DNA from: Yersinia entomophaga
GTDB lineage: Bacteria; Pseudomonadota; Gammaproteobacteria; Enterobacterales; Enterobacteriaceae
NCBI RefSeq assembly: GCF_001656035.1
Contig: NZ_CP010029.1
Location: forward strand, 1,724,288 to 1,788,287
Direction: 5' to 3'
Length of the DNA: 64,000 nucleotides
Below, piece by piece: positions 20,684 through 31,169 of this stretch; position 1 is the stretch's first letter, and each line of letters opens with the position of its first letter. Position numbers and translations under genes: made by a program. Under the pieces are notes generated by a model that had not been told where the DNA came from, searched no databases, and worked only from the letters and a program-made list of their open reading frames with translations.

Positions 20684-21157
20684 ATGCTGAATATTGTTTT
20701 ATTTGAACCGGAAATCCCACCGAACACCGGCAATATCATTCGTCTGTGCGCCAATACCGGCTGCCAGCTTCATTTGATCAAGCCCTTGGGCTTTACCTGG
20801 GATGACAAAAGGCTGCGCCGAGCGGGCCTCGATTATCATGAGTTTACGAATATTAAGCATCATCATGATTATCAGGCTTTTCTCGACAGCGAAAAACCCG
20901 AGCGCCTGTTCGCACTGACCACCAAAGGTACGCCAGCTCATAGTGCGGTGAGTTATCAGGATAAGGATTTTCTGTTATTTGGCCCAGAAACTCGCGGTTT
21001 ACCTGCCAGTATTCTGGATGCGTTACCGGCACAGCAAAAAATCAGGATTCCAATGCAACCAGATAGCCGCAGTATGAATCTATCGAACGCAGTTTCTGTG
21101 GTGGTATATGAGGCATGGCGCCAGCTGGGATATAACGGCGCATTGGTGAAAGAGTAA
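20684..21157 (+). CDS. trmL: tRNA (cytidine/uridine-2'-O)-methyltransferase TrmL
   Basis: SPOUT-fold enzyme (formerly YibK) that 2'-O-methylates the wobble base 34 of tRNA-Leu isoacceptors. The ATG at 20684 ([21 protein letters not shown]) gives 157 aa, as in E. coli; the longer open frame upstream lacks homology. The knotted SAM-binding region [10 protein letters not shown] and [17 protein letters not shown] are intact. In E. coli its neighbour on this side is not cpxA, so a rearrangement junction relative to E. coli lies just upstream. Confidence 0.96.
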   Translation: MLNIVLFEPEIPPNTGNIIRLCANTGCQLHLIKPLGFTWDDKRLRRAGLDYHEFTNIKHHHDYQAFLDSEKPERLFALTTKGTPAHSAVSYQDKDFLLFGPETRGLPASILDALPAQQKIRIPMQPDSRSMNLSNAVSVVVYEAWRQLGYNGALVKE

Positions 21158-21209
21158 GAAATTTGTCAGAAAGGGGCTCAGAGTGGCCCCGTTCGATTAA
21201 TAGCAGGAA

Positions 21210-22031
21210 TCAGATACCGTCGCCGTATTCAAAACCTTGGCTGACGCCGTTGAAGTGCTGGTCCATATCCAGGGAGGGTTTATCACTGTCCGGTTTACCC
21301 ACGATCCGAGCCGGTACACCCGCCGCAGTGGTATGAGGCGGAACCGCTTGCAATACCACAGAACCCGCACCAATTTTAGCCCCTCGACCTACCTCAATAT
21401 TGCCCAGAATTTTCGCCCCGGCACCAATCATCACGCCTTCGCGAATTTTAGGATGTCGATCGCCGCTGGTTTTACCGGTACCGCCCAAGGTGACGGATTG
21501 CAAAATAGAAACGTCATTTTCAACAACTGCCGTTTCACCAATCACAATACCTGTGGCGTGGTCCAGCATGATGCCGCAGCCAATGGTTGCCGCAGGGTGG
21601 ATATCAACACCGAAAGCCACAGAGACTTGATTTTGCAGATAAATAGCCAGCGCTTTACGCTCTTGCGCCCATAACCAATGGCCAATTCGATAGGCTTGTA
21701 ATGCGTGAAAACCTTTCAGATACAGCAGTGGCGTAGAGTATTTATCCACCGCAGGGTCACGCAAGCGCACAGCCAAAATATCGCGCGCGGCGGAAACAAT
21801 CATATGGGGATCGCTGCGGTAAGCGTTTTCGACCACTTCCCGGATAGCAATAGCAGGCATTATGGGATCGGCTAATTTATTCGCCAGAATATAGCTTAGG
21901 GCACTGCCTAAATTCTCATGCTTTAGCAATGTCGCATGAAAAAAGCTGGCCAGCATGGGTTCACAATCAGCCAGCGCCCGCGCTTCTGATTTAATGCTGC
22001 TCCAGACCTGCTCTAATTCTTCTGACGACAT
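21210..22031 (-). CDS. cysE: Serine O-acetyltransferase CysE
   Basis: First committed step of cysteine synthesis: acetyl transfer from acetyl-CoA to L-serine; feedback-inhibited by cysteine through its C-terminus. The 273 aa equal the E. coli length: helical N-terminal domain, then the left-handed beta-helix of hexapeptide repeats from about residue 140 (GVDIHPAATIGCG, IVIGETAVVENDVSI), catalytic DHATG, and the C-terminal tail. Third of a secB-gpsA-cysE run, 77 bp after gpsA. Confidence 0.98.
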   Translation of the reverse strand: MSSEELEQVWSSIKSEARALADCEPMLASFFHATLLKHENLGSALSYILANKLADPIMPAIAIREVVENAYRSDPHMIVSAARDILAVRLRDPAVDKYSTPLLYLKGFHALQAYRIGHWLWAQERKALAIYLQNQVSVAFGVDIHPAATIGCGIMLDHATGIVIGETAVVENDVSILQSVTLGGTGKTSGDRHPKIREGVMIGAGAKILGNIEVGRGAKIGAGSVVLQAVPPHTTAAGVPARIVGKPDSDKPSLDMDQHFNGVSQGFEYGDGI

Positions 22032-22056
22032 GCCTTACTCTCCCTATGATACAAAC

Positions 22057-22087
22057 AAGTCACCCCGAGGAAACCCCAAGGTGACTT
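22057..22087. repeat. Inverted repeat in the gpsA-cysE gap
   Basis: AAGTCACC (22057-22064) and GGTGACTT (22080-22087) are exact reverse complements with a 15-nt loop. It lies between the gpsA stop and the cysE start on the shared minus-strand transcript and may tune cysE expression. No T-run is present. Confidence 0.45.
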
Positions 22088-22108
22088 AGTACGCATTGAT
22101 CTAACGGG

Positions 22109-23128
22109 TTAAACGCCGCTTTTTTCGTCTTTTTTGGTGCGCCCTAATAAGGTCAGGGCAGCTTCGCGGGCATTTTTATGGCAGTACAGCACCTGATAGA
22201 TCTGTTCGGTAATGGGCATTTCAACACCATACCGTTGCGCCAGAGCTAATACTTCCTTGGTATTTCGATAACCTTCGACAACCTGGCCAATCTTGTCCTG
22301 CGCTTCTTGAACCCCTGCGCCCTGGCCCAGCATGATACCGAATCTGCGGTTGCGAGATTGATTATCCGTGCAGGTTAGCACCAAATCACCCAGCCCCGCC
22401 ATGCCCATAAAGGTGGAAGGATCGGCACCCAACGCGGAACCCAAACGGCTCATTTCGGCCAAACCACGGGTAATCAGCGCCGTTCGCGCATTCGCGCCAA
22501 AACCGATGCCGTCAGACATACCTGCACCAATGGCAATCACGTTTTTCACCGCGCCGCCGAGCTGCACGCCGATAAAATCTGGGTTGCTGTAAACCCGGAA
22601 ACTTTTACCGCAGTGGAGCAGCGCTTGCAGGTCTTCGCTGAACTGAGCGTCCGTTGAAGCCAATGCAATCGCCGTGGGCATTCCTGCCGCCAGCTCTTTA
22701 GCAAAAGTCGGCCCGGAAACAACCGCCAGCGGAATTGTATCGCCGAGGATTTCCCGTGCTACATCCTGTAGCAAACGCCCGGTTTCAGCTTCCAACCCTT
22801 TGGTTGCCCAAACGATACGCGCATCGCTGCGTAAATGGGGTTTTAACTGATGTAAAACGTTGCCAAAAACGTGGCTCGGCACTACCACCAGAATATTACG
22901 ACTGACCGCCAGTGCGCGGGACAAATCGGTTTCTAGCAATAATGTGTCGGGGAAAGGGACGTCCGGTAGAAAAGCCTGATTACAGCGAGCATCCTGCAAC
23001 GCCTGAATGTGTTTGGGATCGTGTCCCCACAACACAACGGTGTGACCATTACGCGCTAACGTGATGGCTAATGCGGTGCCGTAAGATCCGGCACCGATTA
23101 CAGTCATTGAAGCATCAGTGGTGTTCAT
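22109..23128 (-). CDS. gpsA: Glycerol-3-phosphate dehydrogenase [NAD(P)+] GpsA
   Basis: Reduces dihydroxyacetone phosphate to sn-glycerol 3-phosphate for phospholipid synthesis. At 339 aa it equals E. coli GpsA. The Rossmann signature GAGSYG is at residues 12-17; [16 protein letters not shown], with the catalytic Lys, and [10 protein letters not shown] are intact. The start ATG shares one base with the secB stop (TGATG), so translation is coupled to secB. Confidence 0.98.
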   Translation of the reverse strand: MNTTDASMTVIGAGSYGTALAITLARNGHTVVLWGHDPKHIQALQDARCNQAFLPDVPFPDTLLLETDLSRALAVSRNILVVVPSHVFGNVLHQLKPHLRSDARIVWATKGLEAETGRLLQDVAREILGDTIPLAVVSGPTFAKELAAGMPTAIALASTDAQFSEDLQALLHCGKSFRVYSNPDFIGVQLGGAVKNVIAIGAGMSDGIGFGANARTALITRGLAEMSRLGSALGADPSTFMGMAGLGDLVLTCTDNQSRNRRFGIMLGQGAGVQEAQDKIGQVVEGYRNTKEVLALAQRYGVEMPITEQIYQVLYCHKNAREAALTLLGRTKKDEKSGV

Positions 23129-23604
23129 CAGGCATCCTGACGTTGTTCGGCACCTTCGCCTTCAGTTTGAGCCTGCTGCTGCAAATAGTTCATGAACAGG
23201 GCATCAAAATTAACCGGTGCCAGATTCAGCTGAGGGAAAGTACCGCGGGAAACCAGGCTGGTGATACATTCACGGGCATACGGGAACAAAATGTTCGGGC
23301 AGTATGCGCCCAGGCAATGTGCCAGTTGGGTGCCATCGATGCCAGCAATGGAGAAAATACCGCCTTGCTGAACTTCACACAAGAATGCAGTTTCTTCGCC
23401 CAGAGAGGCCGTAACTGTTACGCGCAGTACCACTTCATACACATCTTCAGCCAGCTGACTGGAAGCAGTATCAAGATCAAGTTTAACTTCTGGCTGCCAA
23501 TCCTGCTGGAAAACCTGCGGTGCATTTGGCGCTTCGAAAGAGATATCCTTGGTATAAATACGTTGGATCTGGAAAGCCATCTCTGTGTTGTTTTGTTCTG
23601 ACAT
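23128..23604 (-). CDS. secB: Protein-export chaperone SecB
   Basis: Tetrameric cytoplasmic chaperone that holds preproteins unfolded and hands them to SecA. Conserved segments [38 protein letters not shown] and [12 protein letters not shown] are present. The 158 aa exceed the E. coli 155 only in the polar C-terminal tail. Downstream of grxC and yibN in the same direction, and coupled to gpsA by a one-base overlap. Confidence 0.98.
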   Translation of the reverse strand: MSEQNNTEMAFQIQRIYTKDISFEAPNAPQVFQQDWQPEVKLDLDTASSQLAEDVYEVVLRVTVTASLGEETAFLCEVQQGGIFSIAGIDGTQLAHCLGAYCPNILFPYARECITSLVSRGTFPQLNLAPVNFDALFMNYLQQQAQTEGEGAEQRQDA

Positions 23605-23675
23605 GTGTAAAAGTACCCTTAGTTAGACATCCTTATTAAACAGCACTACCGCCGTGGGAATCCCCATCGACGAGT

Positions 23676-23924
23676 TTAAAGCAGTGGGTCAAGCCCACCG
23701 CGCGCATCCAGCGCATGTAAATCATCGCAGCCACCTATGTGCTGCCCATCAATAAATATCTGAGGTACGGTGGAACGTCCGCTGCGTTCAATCATAACTT
23801 CACGCGTCGCCATATCACCATCAATCGCGATTTCCTCGAACGCTGCACCTTTGCTGTTTAACAGCGCTTTTGCGCGAACGCAAAACGGGCAGGTCGCTTT
23901 GGTGTATATCTCAATTTTCGCCAT
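23676..23924 (-). CDS. grxC: Glutaredoxin 3 (GrxC)
   Basis: Glutathione-dependent disulfide reductase. The ATG at 23924 (MAKIEIYTKATCPFC), with GAGG 8 bp upstream, gives 82 aa and matches the E. coli start; a TTG two codons upstream is unlikely. The active site is CPFC (Cys12, Cys15), where E. coli has CPYC. The cis-proline TVPQIF and glutathione-binding GGCDDL are intact. Confidence 0.96.
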   Translation of the reverse strand: MAKIEIYTKATCPFCVRAKALLNSKGAAFEEIAIDGDMATREVMIERSGRSTVPQIFIDGQHIGGCDDLHALDARGGLDPLL

Positions 23925-23988
23925 TGACAAAACCTCAGTTATATTAATATTCCGTTGATAAAGCGATGGTTTTATTACTTACCACGTT

Positions 23989-24423
23989 TTATTTACCGCG
24001 AGCCAGAGGCAGATTTTCACCGCTCCAGCCAGAGATACCCTCTTTCAGAGTAAATACAGGTTCAAAACCGGCTTTGTTCAAATTTTCGGCAGACGTACGA
24101 GACGCAGTACCGTTAGCACAAACAACAATAATAGGCTGCGCTTTATGCTTTTCCAACTCGCCCAAGCTGCCGTTTTTAATTTCAGTCGGCGTTAGGTTAA
24201 TGGAGCTGGCGATATGGCCCTTGCGGTAATCTTCGCGCGAACGGGTATCGACAACAACCGCATCTTCTTTGTTAATCAAACGCGTAGCTTCACCACGAGT
24301 GATTTCTTTTACTTTAGACAGGCTGCTTTTAAAGGTGGTGACGATCACGGCAACCAGCAAAGCCACCCAAGCCAGACTCAAAATAGGATGCTGGCTAATG
24401 AATTGCATAATTTCTTGCAACAT
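23989..24423 (-). CDS. yibN: Membrane-anchored rhodanese-like protein YibN
   Basis: One N-terminal membrane helix (about 13-32) anchors a single rhodanese domain. The [14 protein letters not shown] block is diagnostic and the putative active-site cysteine is Cys102 ([11 protein letters not shown]), so sulfur-transferase activity is possible. The 144 aa match E. coli YibN (143 aa). First gene of the yibN-grxC-secB-gpsA-cysE run; it is divergent from gpmI across about 300 bp in which I see no gene. Confidence 0.93.
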   Translation of the reverse strand: MLQEIMQFISQHPILSLAWVALLVAVIVTTFKSSLSKVKEITRGEATRLINKEDAVVVDTRSREDYRKGHIASSINLTPTEIKNGSLGELEKHKAQPIIVVCANGTASRTSAENLNKAGFEPVFTLKEGISGWSGENLPLARGK

Positions 24424-24724
24424 AGGGGGAAAAACTCCCGTTAGTTAGGGGTCAATATTCAAGGTCACAGAGTATACCTGCGCGTTGCAGCAAATACAGC
24501 CAGTAAGCAAGTGGTATTGCAGAAACTGAGAGGGATCGCGGAAAGTTTTCATCATTTAAACCACCACAATCACGCCCATCCCACGCCAACCTTGATCTCT
24601 TTGGGCTATTTTTAACCTGCTTTGTAGTAAAATTACGAAAGCGATAAGTGTCAATAGCCATGAGCGACCCACGTATAACCCATGCCTATTAACACTTGGA
24701 CTTATAAGAAAATGAGGTTAAGCA
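24424..24724. promoter_or_regulatory. yibN/gpmI divergent intergenic region
   Basis: A 301-bp stretch without a supported gene. It must contain promoters for both divergent transcripts; I could not assign convincing hexamers. An AATGAGG-type ribosome-binding site precedes gpmI. Confidence 0.4.
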
Positions 24725-26272
24725 ATGTCGAGCAATAAAAAACCATTAGTTCTGACTATTCTGGATGGCTATGGCCACCGTGAAGACCATCAGGATAACG
24801 CTATTTTGAATGCCAAAACGCCAGTGATGGACCGCTTGTGGCAGCAAAATCCGCACACGCTGATTGCTGCTTCCGGTCTGGACGTCGGGTTGCCAGACGG
24901 TCAGATGGGTAACTCTGAAGTTGGCCACGTCAATCTGGGCGCGGGTCGCATTGTTTATCAGGATTTAACCCGCCTAGATAAAGAGATCAAAGAGGGCGAT
25001 TTCTTTGTTAACCCGACGCTGACCGCCGCCGTTGATAAAGCAGTAAAAGCTGGCAAAGCGGTACACATCATGGGCCTGCTATCCGCCGGTGGGGTTCACA
25101 GCCACGAAGCGCATATTCTGGCGATGGTCGAGCTGGCTGCCCAACGCGGTGCCGAGAAAATCTACCTGCACGCCTTCCTCGATGGCCGTGATACGCCGCC
25201 GCGTAGCGCCGAGTCCTCTTTGAAAATGTTTAGCGATAAATTTGCTGCATTAGGCAAAGGCCGTATCGCCTCCATTATTGGTCGTTACTACGCAATGGAT
25301 CGCGATAACCGCTGGGATCGCGTCCAACTGGCTTATGACCTGCTAACTCAGGCCAAGGGCGAGTTTACCGCAGCCAACGCCATGCAGGGTTTGGCTGATG
25401 CCTATACCCGCGGCGAAAACGACGAATTTGTAAAACCGACGGTGATTCAAGCCGCTGGCGAACCCGATGCCGCTATGAATGATGGCGACGCGCTGATCTT
25501 TATGAACTTCCGCGCCGACCGCGCTCGTCAGATCACTCGCACCTTTATTAATCCAGACTTTGACGGCTTCAAGCGCGATAAAGTAGTTAACTTCGGCGAT
25601 TTCGTGATGTTGACCGAGTATGCAGCCGATATCAATGCTGCCTGCGCTTATCCGCCAGCATCACTGGTTAATACCTTTGGCGAATGGTTAATGAAGCACG
25701 ATAAAACCCAGTTACGCATTTCTGAAACTGAGAAATATGCTCACGTCACCTTCTTCTACAACGGCGGCGTTGAAGAACCATTTAAAGGTGAAGACCGTAT
25801 TCTAGTGAATTCACCGAAAGTGGCGACTTATGATCTACAGCCAGAAATGAGTTCTGCCGAGCTGACCGAAAAACTGGTCGGGGCGATCGGCAGCGGTAAA
25901 TACGATGTCATCATCTGTAACTATCCAAATGGCGATATGGTTGGTCATACCGGTGATTATGATGCGGCAGTAAAAGCGATCGAAACGCTGGATGGCTGTA
26001 TTGCACAGGTTGTTGATGCAGTTAAAGCTGCTGACGGTCAGTTGCTGATTACCGCAGACCACGGCAACGCCGAGCAAATGCGCGATCCGGCGACAGGTCA
26101 GGCTCACACCGCCCACACCAGCCTGCCGGTTCCGCTGATTTACGTCGGCAATAAACCGGTTGCCGCGGTGGCTGGCGGTAAGCTTTCTGATATCGCGCCA
26201 ACCATGCTGTCACTAATGGAAATGGAAATCCCGCAAGAGATGACTGGTAAGCCGCTGTTCATCGTGGAATAA
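24725..26272 (+). CDS. gpmI: 2,3-bisphosphoglycerate-independent phosphoglycerate mutase GpmI (GpmM)
   Basis: Mn-dependent alkaline-phosphatase-superfamily enzyme interconverting 3- and 2-phosphoglycerate. The phosphotransferase nucleophile is Ser64 in [10 protein letters not shown]. The metal ligands lie in LDGYGHR near the start and in [11 protein letters not shown] and [10 protein letters not shown] near the end. At 515 aa it matches the family (514 in E. coli). It leads the gpmI-envC-yibQ group; envC begins 9 bp downstream. Confidence 0.97.
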   Translation: MSSNKKPLVLTILDGYGHREDHQDNAILNAKTPVMDRLWQQNPHTLIAASGLDVGLPDGQMGNSEVGHVNLGAGRIVYQDLTRLDKEIKEGDFFVNPTLTAAVDKAVKAGKAVHIMGLLSAGGVHSHEAHILAMVELAAQRGAEKIYLHAFLDGRDTPPRSAESSLKMFSDKFAALGKGRIASIIGRYYAMDRDNRWDRVQLAYDLLTQAKGEFTAANAMQGLADAYTRGENDEFVKPTVIQAAGEPDAAMNDGDALIFMNFRADRARQITRTFINPDFDGFKRDKVVNFGDFVMLTEYAADINAACAYPPASLVNTFGEWLMKHDKTQLRISETEKYAHVTFFYNGGVEEPFKGEDRILVNSPKVATYDLQPEMSSAELTEKLVGAIGSGKYDVIICNYPNGDMVGHTGDYDAAVKAIETLDGCIAQVVDAVKAADGQLLITADHGNAEQMRDPATGQAHTAHTSLPVPLIYVGNKPVAAVAGGKLSDIAPTMLSLMEMEIPQEMTGKPLFIVE

Positions 26273-26281
26273 TCCTTTCTT

Positions 26282-27655
26282 ATGAAGGATAAGGCGTTAT
26301 TTGCACGTTTGATGGTGACTGAAAACGCAACCCCCGGCAGCAGCCAATCCCCAGTGGGCCTGCTGCCAACCCGGTTTACGCGTCGTCCGTTAGCCATACT
26401 GTACGCCAGCGTTTTTTGCGCTGGCGTCTTGCTATTGCCATTATCCAGCCAGGCTGCAGATGCTCCCGTTGCTGCAAAAACGGCCGATAACAAGAGCCAA
26501 TTGAAAACTATTCAGCAAAATATTGCTGAAAAAGAGAAAAGCGTTCAGCAACAAAAACAGCAACGCAGCGCACTGCTCGATCAGCTGAAACAACAAGAAA
26601 ATACTATTGCCCAAGCCAGCCGTAGCCTGCGCGACACCCAAGCCACTTTGACTGAGTTGGGTAAAGACGTCGCCAAGCTCAACGGCTCGATTGAAAAACT
26701 GCAAAGTCAGCAGTCACTCCAGCAAAATATTCTAGCTAAACAGTTGGATGCAGCCTTTAAACAAGGGCAGCACAGCGGATTGCAACTCATTCTTAGCGGT
26801 GAGGAAAGTCAGCGTAGCGAACGCATTCTGGCCTATTTCAGCTATCTGAATGAAGCCCGTCTGAAATCAATCAATACGTTAAAACAGACTCGAAGCGATC
26901 TCGCGGTGCAGAAAAAAACGCTGGTAGAAAAACAGCAACAGCAGAAATCCCTATTGAACGAACAACAGTCTCAGCAACAGAAGCTGGAACAGGCTCGTTC
27001 AGCACGTAAAAAAACGCTGATTTCTCTGGAAGCCTCGCTGGAAAAAGACCAGCAGGGTCTGGCGGAACTGAAACAGAATGAAACCCGTCTGCGCGATCAA
27101 ATAGCCAAAGCAGAACGGGAAGCCAAAGCCCGCGCTGAACGAGAAGCCAAAGAGGCCGCGCGGGTTCGAGAGCAGATTAAGCTTAAAGAGCAACAAGCGA
27201 AGAAAACCGGCTCTAGCTATAAGCCGAGCGAAAGTGAGCGCTCTCTGATGGCACGTACCGGCGGTTTAGGTCGCCCAAGTGGGCAGGCTTTGTGGCCAGT
27301 ACGCGGTAATGTTACACATAGATTTGGTGAAGTATTACAGGGAGAACTACGCTGGAAAGGTATGGTTATTTCCGCGCCAGAAGGCAGCGAAGTCAAAGCC
27401 ATTGCCGATGGCCGCGTCCTGCTGGCCGACTGGTTACAGGGCTACGGTCTCGTCGTCGTCGTTGAACACGGTAAAGGCGATATGAGTTTGTATGGTTATA
27501 ACCAAAGCGCGTTAGTCAGCGTTGGGACTCAGGTTAGAGCCGGCCAGCCGATTGCTCTGGTCGGTACCAGCGGAGGCCAGGGTGAGCCTTCTCTGTATTT
27601 CGAGATCCGTCGTCAGGGACAGGCGGTCAACCCACAACCCTGGTTAGGAAGATAG
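26282..27655 (+). CDS. envC: Murein hydrolase activator EnvC
   Basis: Periplasmic septal protein that activates amidases AmiA and AmiB; recruited by FtsEX. It has a signal peptide (hydrophobic LAILYASVFCAGVLLLPL ending SSQA/A), a long coiled coil from about 70 to 290, then a degenerate LytM domain (about 330-457) in which the normal HxH zinc motif is replaced around SLYGYNQSAL, as in E. coli EnvC. The chosen frame gives 457 aa, about 30 residues longer before the signal peptide than E. coli; the true start may lie downstream (for example near 26312), because no strong ribosome-binding site marks 26282. Confidence 0.93.
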   Translation: MKDKALFARLMVTENATPGSSQSPVGLLPTRFTRRPLAILYASVFCAGVLLLPLSSQAADAPVAAKTADNKSQLKTIQQNIAEKEKSVQQQKQQRSALLDQLKQQENTIAQASRSLRDTQATLTELGKDVAKLNGSIEKLQSQQSLQQNILAKQLDAAFKQGQHSGLQLILSGEESQRSERILAYFSYLNEARLKSINTLKQTRSDLAVQKKTLVEKQQQQKSLLNEQQSQQQKLEQARSARKKTLISLEASLEKDQQGLAELKQNETRLRDQIAKAEREAKARAEREAKEAARVREQIKLKEQQAKKTGSSYKPSESERSLMARTGGLGRPSGQALWPVRGNVTHRFGEVLQGELRWKGMVISAPEGSEVKAIADGRVLLADWLQGYGLVVVVEHGKGDMSLYGYNQSALVSVGTQVRAGQPIALVGTSGGQGEPSLYFEIRRQGQAVNPQPWLGR

Positions 27656-27678
27656 GGAATTGAATTAGGGAAAAAGCA

Positions 27679-28632
27679 TTGCGCTATTTTAAAGCTCGCT
27701 CACTGTTTGTATTCGGCACTTTGCTGATAGCCTGCTCCGCGCAGGCAGGAAAATTATCTATTGTTATCGATGACTTCGGTTATCGCCCGCAGAACGAAAA
27801 CAAAATTCTCCAGATGCCGTTACCGATCTCGGTGGCCATCTTGCCTAATGCTCCCCACGCCAAAGAAATGGCCATCAAAGCCCACAGCCAAGGGCGTGAG
27901 GTTCTTATCCATCTGCCGATGGCACCCTTGAGCAAGCAGCCATTAGAACGGGATACTTTGCAGCCTAATATGAGCAGCGAAGAAATTCAGCGCATTATTC
28001 GTCAGGCGGTAAACAACGTTCCTTACGCCGTAGGTATGAATAATCATATGGGTAGCGCAATGACTTCCAGCCTGTCCGGAATGCAAAAAGTCATGCAGGC
28101 GCTGGAACATTATCAGCTGTATTTTCTGGATAGCGTGACAATCGGCAATACTCAGGCCAGCCGGGCAGCGGAAGGCACTGGCGTTAAAGTCATAAAACGC
28201 AAAGTTTTTCTGGATGATGTGCAGAATGATGCGGCTATTCGTCAGCAGTTCAATCGCGCCATTCAGCTAGCGCGTAAAAATGGTTCGGCTATTGCCATCG
28301 GGCATCCTCATCCCTCTACCATTCGGGTATTGCAGCAGATGCTGCCGGAATTACCGTCAGATATCGTATTGGTTCGCCCTAGTGCGTTACTGAATGAACC
28401 GGTGCAGCATAATTCAGGCACGCTGACGCCAGTCAAGCCGGTTAAATCACGCGATCCGTTTAAAGACAGCAGGTTAAAAGCCATTAAGCAATGTAAAATG
28501 AAAGCGGGACATACGCCAGAGAAAATCTACGCCGACGAGATGTTTAAAATTCTGGGGGAAAGTCTGATACAAAGCCCAGTGGCGACTTTCGTGCAGCAGC
28601 GCTGGCATTTCTGGTTTAACAAAACCAAATAA
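27679..28632 (+). CDS. yibQ: Divergent polysaccharide deacetylase family protein YibQ
   Basis: Secreted protein of the divergent polysaccharide deacetylase family; substrate unknown. The start is TTG at 27679, with AGGG 9 bp upstream. The signal peptide ends at AQA (about residue 23). Family blocks IVIDDFGYR, HLPMAPLSKQPLE, GMNNHMGSAMTS, FLDSVTIG and AIGHPHPSTI carry the Asp/His positions expected for a metal site. It lies downstream of envC, suggesting a cell-wall role by association, which is inference. 317 aa, similar to E. coli. Confidence 0.9.
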   Translation: MRYFKARSLFVFGTLLIACSAQAGKLSIVIDDFGYRPQNENKILQMPLPISVAILPNAPHAKEMAIKAHSQGREVLIHLPMAPLSKQPLERDTLQPNMSSEEIQRIIRQAVNNVPYAVGMNNHMGSAMTSSLSGMQKVMQALEHYQLYFLDSVTIGNTQASRAAEGTGVKVIKRKVFLDDVQNDAAIRQQFNRAIQLARKNGSAIAIGHPHPSTIRVLQQMLPELPSDIVLVRPSALLNEPVQHNSGTLTPVKPVKSRDPFKDSRLKAIKQCKMKAGHTPEKIYADEMFKILGESLIQSPVATFVQQRWHFWFNKTK

Positions 28633-28665
28633 AACAATGCCGGGTCATCATGCCCGGCATTGTTT
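28632..28665. terminator. Bidirectional terminator between yibQ and tdh
   Basis: AAACAATGCCGGG (28632-28644) and CCCGGCATTGTTT (28653-28665) form a perfect 13-bp stem with an 8-nt loop between two convergent genes. Confidence 0.85.
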
Positions 28666-28693
28666 ATCTACCTGATAGAATCTCAGTTAGCCG

Positions 28694-29719
28694 TTAATCC
28701 CAGCTCAATACGACTTTCCCTGATTGACCAGAGCGCATAGCGTCAAAGCCTTTCTGGAACTCATCGATAGAGAAACGGTGAGTAATGATTGGTGTTAAAT
28801 CCAGACCAGACTGAATTAATGCAGCCATTTTGTACCAGGTTTCGAACATCTCGCGACCGTAGATACCTTTAATAAACAGCCCTTTAAAGATAACCTGATT
28901 CCAGTCGATAGACATATCGGATGGCGGTATCCCTAGCATGGCAATGCGGCCGCCGTGGTTCATCGCATTCAGCAAAGTACGGAAAGCTGGCGGCGCGCCG
29001 GACATTTCCAGACCCACATCAAAACCTTCGGTCATACCCAGATCAGTCATCACGTCGTTCAGGTTTTCTTTACTAACGTTTACCGCGCGAGTGACGCCCA
29101 TTTTGCGCGCCAAATCGAGGCGATATTCATTCACGTCAGTAATAACCACGTTACGCGCACCGACATGTTTACACACCGCTGCGGCCATGATGCCAATAGG
29201 ACCAGCGCCGGAAACCAGCACATCTTCCCCCACCAGATCGAAGGACAATGCAGTGTGAACCGCGTTACCAAACGGATCGAAAATGGCGGCCAGCTCATCG
29301 GGAATGTTGTCAGGAATTTTGAACGCATTGAAGGCAGGAATCACCAGATATTCAGCGAATGAACCCGGGCGGTTAACACCGACGCCAATGGTATTACGGC
29401 ACAGGTGAGTGCGGCCTCCGCGACAGTTACGGCAATGTCCGCAGGTAATATGCCCTTCGCCAGAAACGCGATCGCCAATGGAAAAACCTTTAACTTCCTG
29501 ACCGATAGCGACAATTTTACCGACGTATTCATGCCCTACAACCATAGGAACCGGGATAGTTTTTTGTGACCATTCATCCCAGTTATAAATATGCACATCC
29601 GTACCGCAAATCGCCGTTTTAGCGATTTTGATCATAATGTCATTGTGACCCAATTCAGGCTGAGGCACATCGGTCATCCAAATGCCTTCTTCCGCTTTCA
29701 GCTTAGATAGTGCTTTCAT
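28694..29719 (-). CDS. tdh: L-threonine 3-dehydrogenase Tdh
   Basis: Zinc-dependent medium-chain dehydrogenase that oxidises threonine to 2-amino-3-ketobutyrate. At 341 aa it equals E. coli. Catalytic-zinc Cys38 lies in [16 protein letters not shown], the structural-zinc cysteines [15 protein letters not shown] and the NAD Rossmann GAGPIGIMA are all intact. It follows kbl by 9 bp; the two enzymes work in succession, turning threonine into glycine and acetyl-CoA. The E. coli gene yibD/waaH beside tdh is absent. Confidence 0.98.
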   Translation of the reverse strand: MKALSKLKAEEGIWMTDVPQPELGHNDIMIKIAKTAICGTDVHIYNWDEWSQKTIPVPMVVGHEYVGKIVAIGQEVKGFSIGDRVSGEGHITCGHCRNCRGGRTHLCRNTIGVGVNRPGSFAEYLVIPAFNAFKIPDNIPDELAAIFDPFGNAVHTALSFDLVGEDVLVSGAGPIGIMAAAVCKHVGARNVVITDVNEYRLDLARKMGVTRAVNVSKENLNDVMTDLGMTEGFDVGLEMSGAPPAFRTLLNAMNHGGRIAMLGIPPSDMSIDWNQVIFKGLFIKGIYGREMFETWYKMAALIQSGLDLTPIITHRFSIDEFQKGFDAMRSGQSGKVVLSWD

Positions 29720-29728
29720 TGAAATTCC

Positions 29729-30925
29729 TTATGCAATAACGCCTAGTTGTTTACCAATGCGCACGAATGCATTGATGGTACGTTCAACCTGCTCAGTCGT
29801 GTGTTCAGCAGACATTTGGGTGCGAATCCGCGCCCGACCTTTCGGCACGACCGGATAAAAGAAACCGGTAACGTAAATACCTTCCTTCAGCAACGCGTTA
29901 GCAAATTCCTGCGCTAATTTAGCTTCGCCCAGCATTACCGGAATAATCGCATGGTCGGCTCCTGCCAACGTGAAACCAGCCGCCGTCATTTTTTCGCGGA
30001 ATAGACGGGCGTTAGCCCACAGGCGTTCCCGCAGAGCATCCCCTTGTTCCAGCAGAGAAAGGACTTCAATGGACGCTGCAACAATCGCCGGAGCCAATGA
30101 GTTAGAGAACAGGTACGGACGTGAACGCTGGCGCAGCCATTCCACCACTTCTTTACGGCCTGCGGTATAGCCGCCGGATGCGCCGCCCAACGCTTTACCC
30201 AAAGTACCAGTGATAATATCAACACGACCCATCACTTCGCAGTATTCATGGGTGCCGCGCCCGTTGGCACCAACAAAGCCTACTGCGTGGGAATCATCAA
30301 CCATCACCAGCGCTTTATATTGATCGGCCAAATCACAAACGCCTTTCAGGTTAGCAATCACGCCGTCCATAGAAAACACGCCATCAGTGGCGATCATGAT
30401 ATGACGAGCGCCGTCCGCTTTTGCCTGCTTCAGTTGGGTTTCCAGCTCAGCCATATCATTGTTAGCGTAGCGATAACGCTTGGCTTTACACAGACGCACG
30501 CCGTCAATAATTGACGCATGGTTTAACGCATCGGAAATAATGGCATCTTCCGGCCCCAACAGCGCTTCAAACAGCCCGCCGTTGGCATCAAAACAGGAAG
30601 AATAGAGAATGGCATCTTCCATCCCCAGGAAGCTGGCGATCTTCTGCTCCAGCTGCTTGTGGCTGTCCTGCGTACCGCAAATAAAGCGCACGGAGGCCAT
30701 ACCAAAACCGTGTGTGTCCATCCCTTTTTTCGCGGCAGCGATCAGCGCCGGATGGTTAGCCAGCCCCAGATAGTTATTAGCACAGAAATTGATTACATGA
30801 CTTCCATCAGCTACAGCGATATCGACTTGCTGGGCGGAAGTGATAATCCGCTCTTCTTTATACAAACCTTCAGCACGGGTAGTAGCCAGTTGTTGTTCTA
30901 GTTGTTGATAGAAAGACGCGGGCAT
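29729..30925 (-). CDS. kbl: 2-amino-3-ketobutyrate CoA ligase Kbl
   Basis: PLP enzyme of the alpha-oxoamine synthase family that cleaves 2-amino-3-ketobutyrate with CoA to glycine and acetyl-CoA. 398 aa as in E. coli. [21 protein letters not shown] and the PLP-lysine block [16 protein letters not shown] are present. A GGAGA ribosome-binding site precedes the ATG. First gene of kbl-tdh; Lrp control is known in E. coli but not visible here. Confidence 0.98.
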   Translation of the reverse strand: MPASFYQQLEQQLATTRAEGLYKEERIITSAQQVDIAVADGSHVINFCANNYLGLANHPALIAAAKKGMDTHGFGMASVRFICGTQDSHKQLEQKIASFLGMEDAILYSSCFDANGGLFEALLGPEDAIISDALNHASIIDGVRLCKAKRYRYANNDMAELETQLKQAKADGARHIMIATDGVFSMDGVIANLKGVCDLADQYKALVMVDDSHAVGFVGANGRGTHEYCEVMGRVDIITGTLGKALGGASGGYTAGRKEVVEWLRQRSRPYLFSNSLAPAIVAASIEVLSLLEQGDALRERLWANARLFREKMTAAGFTLAGADHAIIPVMLGEAKLAQEFANALLKEGIYVTGFFYPVVPKGRARIRTQMSAEHTTEQVERTINAFVRIGKQLGVIA

Positions 30926-31169
30926 TCGGTTATCTCCAGATTTGGCAATTTCGCCTCACATTTTACTAAGTTGCTGGCTTACTGACGAGAAACCTTGTTA
31001 GAGAATGTAAGAAATGCAGCATATATCACGGGGAACTATCCTAAAGCCCCATACAAAAAGGGCGATTACCCCCCTTCCGGCTGTGCGCTTACGCATGAAA
31101 TGTTATGATGGCACCAAATAATGTGTAGGGCATTGTGCCCAACCAAGCAGATTAATAAGGGTGAACCTG

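Noticed and set aside
24452..24661. 69-codon minus-strand frame in the yibN/gpmI gap
   Set aside because: No family resemblance and no convincing ribosome-binding site; treated as non-coding.
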